Below are positions 1-8,260 of a stretch of DNA of 64,000 nucleotides, in pieces; positions within the stretch are counted from its first letter, which is position 1, and the number at the start of each line of letters is the position of its first letter. The notes below the pieces were generated by a model. It saw nothing but the letters and a program-made list of their open reading frames with translations. It was not told the origin of the DNA and searched no databases. Source of the stretch: Myoxocephalus aenaeus (taxonomy: Eukaryota > Chordata > Actinopteri > Perciformes > Cottidae); assembly GCA_038501785.1 (NCBI GenBank), contig JBAMJR010000140.1, forward strand, positions 3,353,501 through 3,417,500, in the 5' to 3' direction. The translations under genes and the position numbers were made by a program.

Positions 1-1093
1 TTTGGACACGTTATTGGGCTATGGGGTATGACGCATGCGCAGTGTGGCTGTGCCTGCTACGTCGGACAGCGCTAGAAATAAAGGGACGGTGTCCGGTCAG
101 GTGCTCTTTTGTTGCGCTCCGCCAGACAGAATTCTTTAGGCACGCTCGTGCGCCAGGTAATGAGCCGGCCAGGAAGGGCAGACCAGATGTCACTGCGCAT
201 GCGTTGTACCTCGATGGTATACGCCGTGACTTCTCCTCCTATAACTATCCTTGATGAATATGCGGAAGCTCATTTGGAAAGTTTTCGGGGCGTGTCAGTC
301 AGCGTGTAAATAATAAAACTCATGTTTGAGACAGAAGTCTTCCTGTGAAGAAAAGGCGATTGAACACTTGAGAAATACAAGAAAGATCTCGTCAGTAAGT
401 AGAAGAACAGTTCAGATTGAGACGGTGGTATGAGATCATTTAGTGTATATACAGTTGGTGTGTTAATAGTAACTTTACTCGTTTGTACAGGTCAGTTTTA
501 ATAGGACTGTGTCATAGATCTATATATGACAGGCATTTGGTTGACTCATAGTGCGGCGTTAAGCATGAAGTATAGTAAATGCTAGAATAGGTTATTCTAA
601 GTTGTAATATATAACGTTAGCTACTAAATGTAACCTGATAAGTAGCTATACTCTTTGTGTTATCCACGAGCGACATTCAGCATTTCAGCTGTTATTAGTC
701 CATTGATGAATCCGGAAGTGTAATACTTCCTAAAATGTTGTAATCATATTGACAAAACATCATTTATTAAATATTTTCTAGAATATATTATTTTTTTGTA
801 AATATAATTACAATCTGCCAAAAAATTTGCATAGACACCACCAACGATGCAGCTAATTTCAAAATAATCTTAAATTATGAATGAAAACCACCACCACTTG
901 ATTAAATATTACCAGTATATCTCGGTAAAGACAACAAACTTGGAATTTTTTTTAAGCTAATTTCAAAATGAAAACCACCACTTACTTAGTTAAATATGAC
1001 TAGTATATCAAGGTAAAGAGACACAAACTTTGAAAACATTTTAGAAGTTTGTAACACAATAATGAATGCTAGTCGGACCTCCCTTCTTTGCAG
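1..1093. other. Upstream flank of the serpin gene
   Basis: No coding sequence is recognised here. The first 310 bases are more GC- and CpG-rich than what follows and contain a 14 bp inverted repeat (31-44 and 191-204) built on GCATGC. A short stretch with an AATAAA-like motif near 304-312 would also fit the end of a solo LTR, but no boundaries could be set. A strong donor-like sequence, CA then GTAAGT, at 393-400 could end a 5' non-coding exon of the serpin, because the coding exon begins just after an acceptor at 1093. The rest (about 400-1090) is AT-rich with nothing recognisable. Confidence 0.35.
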
Positions 1094-1279
1094 ACACCAT
1101 GGCATCACCGACCCCTCTGTCCAAGGCCAACACCACCTTCTCTCTGGCTCTGCTCAAAAAGTTTGGAGATGACGACAAGACAGCGAATGTCTTCTACTCC
1201 CCTTTCAGCATCTCTTCAGCTCTGGCTATGGTGATGCTGGGGGCCAGAGGCAACACAGCCACGCAGATGTCAGAGGTAC

Positions 1280-1325
<46 letters not shown>

Positions 1326-4300
1326 AAAGGATGCAGGTTTCACAGTGAAATGCACTCCATCAAAACACCACCACGAGCTGCGTCCTCTGAAATCCCCAGA
1401 AAGTCCACCCAGCACCTCCCTGAGACAATTTCAAGCAGCAATGAAGATAGTGGGATACATTTGATAGGAATGAATGTTTCAGAGGCGTACTGCGTGTGTG
1501 TCGGCCCTCGTTCAGTATGAATCACCAGTGGTTTTCTTTCGGCGTCAGCAAAAATGACAAAGATCTCTTCTGTTCAGGTTTTATGAGGGGGGGGGGGGGG
1601 GGGGGGGGGTGGTCTTTGTCGTGTTACTATGGGGACGTGAAACATAATATTGAAGTGAGAGGGCAATAAAGATATAGGTAAAGTCTTCTGTACACCTTAT
1701 CAGTTCCCATTATGTTATGTGCAGCAGACACTTGTCTTGCTCACCTGGGTGTCCCATGTTGAATCGCCGAATGGATGCCAAACTATTTGCAGTCCTCTAT
1801 AATTAATTCTAATTAATTAAATAATTAAACCCAACTATTTAGAATCAGACCATTCATAGTAATGACTGCTTTTACTTAACAATGTAGTCACAGTACCTTA
1901 ATTTCCTAAGTTATTAAGAAGCCCGGGGTTCCCTTTTGTAGGAAAAAAAGAAGCATTTTTTTAAGCCTAATTGATGTGTATTCAGTGATTATGAGACATG
2001 GAAATAATTAGGCATAGTAATATACATGTGGAATAATGGACTGCTTTATACTTTAACACCTTGATGAGAACAAAAAAATGCACACAGTGGCAGATTGAAC
2101 AGCAGAAGTAGCAGCAGAGGAATGAAAATAAAAGCATTTTTCCAAAGGATCGCTCAAGCAAAGACACACCCAGACAACTCCGGGCTGCTTGACAGGGTCG
2201 GGGACAAAGTCGGTGTTATAAATACATCCGTTTATGAAAGAGTTCACTCTGCAAAGCCAGGAGCTTTGTCCTGCTGTGTTCTTTGTGTAAAGGCTGGGTT
2301 TGTTCCAGAAGGTGGAAGCTCACTGTGTGTGCAAGCATGACTCGGTGAGTAAGAGCGTGAGCGGGCGTGTGAGTGAGTGAAAGAGAGCAGAGGTGACAGT
2401 GACATGAGGCCGCTAATGAGGATTTGACTTTTAGCAGCCACTTACCAAACATTTTTTCCTAACTTGGCCATTAGCCAGCTTGCCAACAGCTGCTTCAGTA
2501 AATACTCCAATCCGTTGAGCAATTAGATCATCCGAGATTGCAAGAACTTGTCATTTATCTTCCCGCCAACCATCAACGTGGTTATTCAATCAAATTTTGA
2601 CCTGTGCATGCACTGGTGCCGGCAATATAAGGTGTAGCTACGGTCATCACCTCCGTATCTCTTCGTGCCGGAGAGGGGTTTATAACAGCAGAAAAGGGTT
2701 TTCCTCACTTCTCCAGACCTAGATGCGACTTGGCGTCATCTTGGATCCATCTTCCAAATCTCAGGTTAACGTGCTGCATACAAATGGTATGATTACTTCC
2801 TGTCCGGAGACAGGTTGGCGTCTAACCTAACAGTCAACACAGCTGCACCCCCACTGTAGGTCCTCAGCTTCACCGAGGCAGAGGAGCCCCGGCATGCGGG
2901 AGCAGAGCAGATGCAGATGCAGCAGCAGGCCGCGTTCAAACTGCCGCCGCATCTTCAGAAGATGGTAACAAAGCCGACAGCGGAGGAATGATAAACTCAC
3001 TGAGGGGCTTTTTACTAACGGTCTGGTGTCATCTGGTGAGGGGATCCTCGGGGACGGAGAGCCGGCGGGTTCAAGAGAGAATTGTGTGCTTGTTCTGTGC
3101 TGCTTTGCTTGCTGATCTCCAGTCTGCTGCTAGCTCAAACTGAATTAAAAAAAAACAAAAAACACAGCAATACAAGGGAGGCGCCCGAGTTGACTGCTGT
3201 GTACTGGAGGTTTAGCGTGTGTGTCCACATATTATTACAAATACACAGGAATGTAGTCCTGGCTGTTCTATTGATGGCCTCCTCCTGGTTTGCTTTTTTA
3301 TCTCTTGCAGCTACTGGAAACCACCGTGTGATTAGACTTAACCCTCTCAACCAAACTTAAGAAAATAGTGTACACACAAATTAAGCTGTTTCCTTATTCT
3401 TGTGTCTAACCTTCTTGGATGTGGTTAACACCATATTTAACGATCGTGATGACGACTTTCTACGAAAATGACTGTGTTGGTCTTGCTGATTTGGATACTC
3501 ACCGCTCTGAATTCAGCTGAATCACCAGATCGGTCGTGTGTTTTTTAAGCTAACCATGTAAATAACAACGTGGTGGAGGGATGGCGTGCATCTTCACGTG
3601 GATGTTTAATTTCCATGGGTTCTCTAAAGTCGGTTTTAAAAGGTGTTAAAGTGGTCCCTCTCCTTTTTCCATTTTGTCTTTTGCCATATTTTTCAGTCGG
3701 TGTTGGGATGTTGTGCATTAACCTTGACATGTAAATGATGACAGTGTTCTCAGATACAATATGTACAGTATGTGGAGAGTGAAATACTGAAAGCCTTCAA
3801 CGTAAAGGAGTACCCCTGTTCAAAATAGAAGTATCATACCCATTAAGTGATGACTTAATCGGCACGATAAACCATCTAATATACTGTTTACAATAGACTG
3901 GTCTGTCACGTGCTCACTGCATCTCTGTAACACTCGTCTACTTTTTCCACAGTGCCTGAAAACCCAGGATTGTCAGGATGATGTCCACGTTAGCTTCGCC
4001 CAACTGCTGAGCGAGCTCAACAAGGCTGGCGCTCCGTATGCCCTCAGTGTTGCTAACAGGCTGTACGGGGAGCAGTCCTACAACTTTGTTGAGGTGTGTG
4101 TAGTTTACATATGTTACACATACGAGGCTGGAGTGAATGAGAGGCTCACATAGGAATCTTTAAGCTTTGTATCAGGAACGATGAACGAGTATCCATCAAG
4201 TAAAACCATGGAAATACTTCTCCAGCTGTTACTGTACTGATTATTTAGTTTTAGGTGATCAGACTCAGTAAATATGTCGTTGATGATTCCAGGATTATTT

Positions 4301-5349
4301 AGGAAAAACCAAGAAGCACTACAGCGCAGAGCTGGAGTCGGTGGACTTCGTAGCCAGCTCAGAGGCGGCCAGGCTCAACATCAACACGTGGGTGCACGAG
4401 CAGACACAAGGTGGGTCTGACACATGGAAACATGGCAGTAGACATGCTTTCATTTGTGTGGCATTGCTTCACGTTTGTGTCTCTTTTGATTTCCAGGTAA
4501 AATCAAGGACTTGCTGGCCGAGGGTGTTGTGGACAGCCTCACCAGGCTGGTGCTGGTCAATGCCATCTACTTCAAAGGCAACTGGAACAAGCAGTTTCAA
4601 GAGAGTGCCACACGGGATGCTCAGTTTAAACTCAACAAGGTAACACTCAAAGAAAACATGTCATTGACTAGCACTGATGGACAGAAGTCAGTAAATATGG
4701 GTGACTCATAGGTTGCTACACTCCAGTAGAAGTGATGCTTCCATTTGGTGGGAAGAGAATGTGTGTTGTGTAATGAACATTGACAAATGGTTCAACAAGT
4801 GACCTGGCTTTGAACTTGTGGACTTAATGCTAGAAGTGCATGAAGGGATTTTTCACCAGCAGGTGACAGAAACCGTGAAAAAGAACCAGCAATCCTTTTG
4901 ACCTCGGCAGTGATGTCACTATGTACTGACCACACCCTCAGTACACTTCTACATCACTGCAACAAAAAGATGTGTACAAAATGTCACTTGGTGTTAAGTT
5001 TCTCTTCAAGCTTTGTGTATTTTTCTACTTGTTGTCAGAATGAAACCAAGTCAGTGAAGATGATGCACCAGAAATCCAAGTTCCCCTTGGCTTACATCCC
5101 AGAAGCCAACTGCCAGGTAACTAGTTCATTGATCTTTTCGCTCTGTCAGTCCATCAAACAATTGATAACTTGTTAATACATTATTTAAAAAAAACACGTC
5201 GTTGTCAGAACAGGATATAGAATTTGCTGTATAATTTGAAACCCTCTGTTGTACAGATCCTAGAGATGCCTTACCAAGGAAAGGAGCTCAGCATGCTCAT
5301 CTTTTTACCCAGTCAGATAGAGGACAGTACAACGGGTCTGGAGAAGGTA

Positions 5350-5425
<76 letters not shown>

Positions 5426-5980
5426 TCTCATAAAGAAGTCCACAAGATGCAGGCAAACCAATCATCGATTGTGTTTCCACCCCAGCTGGAGAAGGAGCTG
5501 ACCTATGAGAACTTCGTGGAGTGGACTCGTCCAGACATGATGGATGAAGTTGAGCTCCAGGTGGGGCTTCCTCGGTTCAAGATGGAGGAGAGCTACGACA
5601 TGAAGAATGTCCTGGTCAGCATGGGCATGGTGGATGCTTTCGACAAGTCAATGTGTGACTTCTCTGGTAAGACGTGTGCCTGGATCATATCAGATATATT
5701 CATAATAATTAATAGAACAGACATGCAAAACCTGAACTCGTTCTCTCCTGTGACAGGCATGGCTTCCGGTAACGACCTGATGCTGTCGAAAGTCGTCCAC
5801 AAGGCTTTCGTGGAAGTCAACGAGGAGGGAACTGAGGCGGCTGCCGCCACCGCTGCTATCATGATGCTTCGCTGTGCCCCGACCCGCCCCTTCATCGCAG
5901 ACCACCCCTTCCTCTTCTTCATCCGACATAACCAGTCCATGAGCGTTCTCTTTGCTGGCCGATACTGCTCCCCAAAGTGA
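1094..5980 (+). CDS. serpinb1-like: Clade B serpin, leukocyte elastase inhibitor-like, nine coding exons
   Basis: This is an intracellular serine protease inhibitor. Coding exons are 1099-1275, 2860-2964, 3953-4093, 4293-4410, 4497-4639, 5039-5116, 5257-5346, 5486-5666 and 5757-5980. All have GT-AG boundaries and compatible phases, and together encode 418 residues. Visible serpin signatures are FYSPFSISSALAMVMLGARG near the N-terminus, LVNAIYFKGNW in the shutter region, the hinge EEGTEAAAATA at residues 367-377, and the C-terminal signature ADHPFLFFIRHN at 392-403. There is no N-terminal signal peptide, as expected for clade B. The start follows an acceptor by only five bases, so an upstream non-coding exon is expected. 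By alignment to the hinge, the reactive-centre P1 residue is Arg383 with Cys384 at P1'. That suggests a trypsin-like rather than elastase-like target, which is an inference. The protein is longer than the usual 375-400 residues because of the Gln-rich exon at 2860-2964. Which fish serpinb1 paralogue this is cannot be decided. Confidence 0.93.
1099..1275 (+). CDS. serpinb1-like: Serpin coding exon 1 (residues 1-59)
   Basis: ATG at 1099 in context ACACCATGG opens the serpin fold: helix A, then FYSPFSISSAL. An acceptor TTTGCAG lies just upstream. The donor GAG/GTACAA at 1276 is followed within a few bases by a (CA)n repeat. Confidence 0.93.
1279..1324 (+). repeat. (CA)n microsatellite in serpin intron 1
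   Basis: CA dinucleotide repeat with a terminal GC interruption. It begins only about four bases after the exon 1 donor. Confidence 0.95.
1587..1609 (+). repeat. Poly(G) tract
   Basis: An uninterrupted run of 23 G in serpin intron 1. Such runs can form quadruplexes and are prone to length errors in sequencing. Confidence 0.9.
2860..2964 (+). CDS. serpinb1-like: Serpin coding exon 2 (residues 60-94), Gln-rich inter-helix loop
   Basis: This exon has a CACTGTAG acceptor and an AAGATG/GTAACA donor and keeps phase 0 on both sides. It encodes VLSFTEAEEPRHAG followed by a Met/Gln-rich stretch (MQMQQQAAFKL), corresponding to the variable loop between helices C and D of ov-serpins. The 35-codon frame is open and joins exons 1 and 3. 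It is too short to stand out as an isolated reading frame. Confidence 0.88.
3953..4093 (+). CDS. serpinb1-like: Serpin coding exon 3 (residues 95-141)
   Basis: Encodes a helix D region ending in the conserved PYALSVANRLYGEQSYNFVE. The TTTTTCCACAG acceptor and GAG/GTGTGT donor are clear. Confidence 0.92.
4293..4410 (+). CDS. serpinb1-like: Serpin coding exon 4
   Basis: Encodes DYLGKTKKHYSAELESVDF and then NINTWVHEQTQ. It ends in phase 1 (ACACAAG/GTGGGT), completed by the GT of exon 5 to give Gly. Confidence 0.93.
4497..4639 (+). CDS. serpinb1-like: Serpin coding exon 5
   Basis: Encodes GKIKDLLAEGVVDSLTRLVL then VNAIYFKGNWNKQF, the conserved strand 3A and shutter segment. It ends in phase 0 at AACAAG/GTAACA. 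Confidence 0.93.
5039..5116 (+). CDS. serpinb1-like: Serpin coding exon 6
   Basis: 26 codons, NETKSVKMMHQKSKFPLAYI onward. Acceptor TTGTTGTCAG and donor CCAG/GTAACT are both phase 0. Confidence 0.92.
5257..5346 (+). CDS. serpinb1-like: Serpin coding exon 7
   Basis: 30 codons with the conserved ILEMPYQGKELSMLIFLPSQ. The donor GAGAAG/GTAGGA is followed immediately by a long (CA)n tract. Confidence 0.93.
5352..5421 (+). repeat. (CA)n microsatellite in serpin intron 7
   Basis: About 35 CA units filling much of the 139-base intron between coding exons 7 and 8 and starting six bases after the donor. Confidence 0.96.
5486..5666 (+). CDS. serpinb1-like: Serpin coding exon 8
   Basis: Encodes LEKELTYENFVEWTRPDMMD and QVGLPRFKMEESYDM. 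It ends in phase 1 at TCTCTG/GTAAGA. Confidence 0.94.
5757..5980 (+). CDS. serpinb1-like: Serpin coding exon 9 with reactive-centre loop
   Basis: Carries SKVVHKAFVEVNEEGTEAAA, the predicted scissile region IMMLRCAPTR, and the C-terminal serpin signature, ending GRYCSPK and TGA. The hinge residues (small side chains P12-P9, Thr at P14 and P8) fit an inhibitory serpin. Confidence 0.95.
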
Positions 5981-6589
5981 TCACGTCGTTGTGAGCAGGG
6001 TTTCTCAACAGGAGGGGTACAATACATCTACTATTGTAACAGTATGCTATTTTATTAGCATTACTGGAAGAATGTTGAGAATCAACACTCTGGAGTTCCC
6101 TCTAGCTAATCACACTTTGAGTCTTTTATCTTTAACACCAGAATGAGAAGGATCGTTGGTGGTGTTGAAATTTCCTAAGTGTGGCTTCTTCTTTGCATAC
6201 CTCTGTGTGTTTCTGGAGCGTTGTGTTGTTGCACTGTTTTATCTTTTGCACCTAATCTCATCCTTAGGATCTGGTTTACTTTGTCTGTAATGCACATATG
6301 GCCCTGTTTGCTGCACCCTTTACACCCTACCCTAGTTAATCTATACCTTTAAAGCCTGACAGCCTGAGAAAGAATTTGCCTTAATCACAACTTCTCTTTT
6401 TTCTACGTCAACTTGACTTTTATACCCTATGAAAATACCACTGTTGCAAGATTTGCTGCACTTTATCTACAGAACATGCAATTTCAGCATTTCATAATAA
6501 TGTGATGAAATCCAACTGTCAGATAGAAATGTCCTTAGTGGTTGGCGTAATCAAGGAAAGTGCGGTTATTTGTAATTGTACCATTATGC

Positions 6590-6691
6590 AATAAATACAG
6601 GCTATAAAGAACAAGAGGTTACGTGAAGGTTTGAACTGGCATTGAGTCCAGGTCAGTTTATGTGTCCTTATAATTTTACATGTGGAATAAA
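6590..6691 (+). terminator. Polyadenylation signals of the serpin gene
   Basis: AATAAA occurs at 6590-6595 and again at 6686-6691. The second is followed by a GT-rich stretch (AGTGTGTGG), the usual downstream element, giving a 3'UTR of about 0.6-0.7 kb. Confidence 0.6.
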
Positions 6692-6719
6692 AGTGTGTGG
6701 TTCAAAAATATTGTTTGTC

Positions 6720-7235
6720 ACAGCCGCTTGTGTAAGATGGATAACCCTCAGTTTGATCAGTCATTGTGGTTTGTGTATTAATATGACAATATTGACTTAA
6801 TGTTAATGTTTAACCCGATCGCTGACAGCAGCAATGCTTTGGTCAACTATATATGAGAGTATACTACAGGTACTACTTTAAGTGTCATATTCCTAAAGGG
6901 CGTTTCTTCCCTGAGATCAAACGAGTAACATGTGTTCATTAAAGAAAACCCCACAGTTTGAACCCTCAAAACTGGGGCTGTTACACTATTCAAACATGGA
7001 GGTCTAGTAATATTTTAAATAACATTTGTGTAAAGAAACATTTTAGATGTAGAAACAGGAGAATAAATAAAGCAGGTTCACTGTTCTGGACACAGAGTTG
7101 AATTCTACAGAGCAGATAAAATAAGATGTATGCTGCGTAATAGAGCAATGGGACATGTAATGGGGTGTTAAACATCACACATGAAGACGAGGGATTTGTC
7201 GTTCCCAGTACACAAAGGGACTACATTATGTATGT
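6720..7235. other. Intergenic, nothing recognised
   Basis: AT-rich sequence between the serpin 3' end and a LINE fragment. No coding homology, RNA gene or repeat boundary was seen. Confidence 0.5.
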
Positions 7236-7770
7236 AGGAGGCTGAGGTCCATCAGGACCAAGACCTCACGCCACACAAACAGTTTCTTCCTGTCAGCAGT
7301 CGGGCTCATCAATGGGGCTCGGGTCCCCCACTGACTGTCTCTGTCACCCCCAGCTATTTTAATTTTCAATTTTTATTTTTAACTCTTAATTTTTATTTTT
7401 ATTTTCTCTTCTTTATTTTTATTTTTATTTTTATTTCTCTCTACCATACACTCCTCTGCACACCGCATACTTAAACACTCGTCACTTTAACATACACTTT
7501 TAACTTAAATACACACGTCACTTTAACGTACATTCACATTAATGTATCTGTTGACTGAGCACTTGCTTATCCTACACATATTTTAATTCAACCGCACTCC
7601 AATTGCACTGTTGCTGTTTTCGTTGATTGTTGATTGTTGATTGTTGTTTGTCTCGTCCTACGTCCCATGTCCACGTCCAATGTATGCACCTTCCGCCTCA
7701 AAAAATTCCTCGTTTGTGTGAAAACATTCCTGGCTAATAAACGGTTTCTGATTCTGATTCTGATTCTGAT
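7236..7770 (+). mobile_element. 5'-truncated LINE 3' end (L2/Rex1-like)
   Basis: Reading frame 7236-7334 translates as RRLRSIRTKTSRHTNSFF then LSAVGLINGARVPH and a stop. This matches the C-terminal end style of reverse transcriptases of the L2/Rex1 LINE group. An AT-rich 3'UTR follows, ending after AATAAACGG in the tandem hexamer TTCTGA/TGATTC at about 7745-7770, typical of the tails of these elements. The 5' part is missing, as usual for dead LINE copies. Confidence 0.75.
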
Positions 7771-7859
7771 GTCAGTAAATGCATCTTACTCCAGCCCAGC
7801 AGGTGGCGCTGATGCATCGGTGTGTTTGTGCCCCGACTTGAAGCCAATGAAGAAAAGTT

Positions 7860-8089
7860 AGGAATTCCACTTCCGGATAACTTCCTGGTTGTCTTGTTTG
7901 AAGTCCAATTATTCAAAAACATATCTCTTATTAACAATACGTGAGGACTATATCACCAAAAAATCGTATGGGGATAATGAGATGAGGGAAACGGACACCT
8001 TGGCTGACGCATTCCGGCTCAAAGATGACAAACTAGCTTCGTTAGCTTCGTTAGCTTCCCGCTGAACTGGTTTCGCTGCTTGGAGAGTG
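7860..8089 (+). promoter_or_regulatory. Probable pigm promoter / 5'UTR
   Basis: Directly upstream of the pigm start. It contains an ETS-type motif (ACTTCCGG at about 7869-7876) and no TATA box, as is common for housekeeping genes. A triplicated TTCGTTAGC-like unit lies at about 8030-8058. The transcription start cannot be placed. Confidence 0.35.
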
Positions 8090-8260
8090 ATGGAGAGGCT
8101 AATAACAAAGCTCACAGAGAAGCATGTCCTCCTCACGGCTTCCGTCGCTCTACGACTGGCCTTGGTCGCTTATGGAGACTACCAGGACAGGACTATGGTG
8201 GTGAAGTACACTGACATCGACTACCATGTCTTCACAGATGCTGCCAGATTCATCACTGAG
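8090..8260 (+). CDS. pigm: pigm exon 1 (residues 1-57)
   Basis: Contains the first membrane segment and the DXD motif (YTDIDYHVFTDAARFITE). The donor is GAG/GTAATA. Confidence 0.95.

Noticed and set aside
5593..6027. Minus-strand 144-codon frame
   Set aside because: It is an antisense shadow of serpin exons 8-9, crosses an intron, and has no similarity to a known family.
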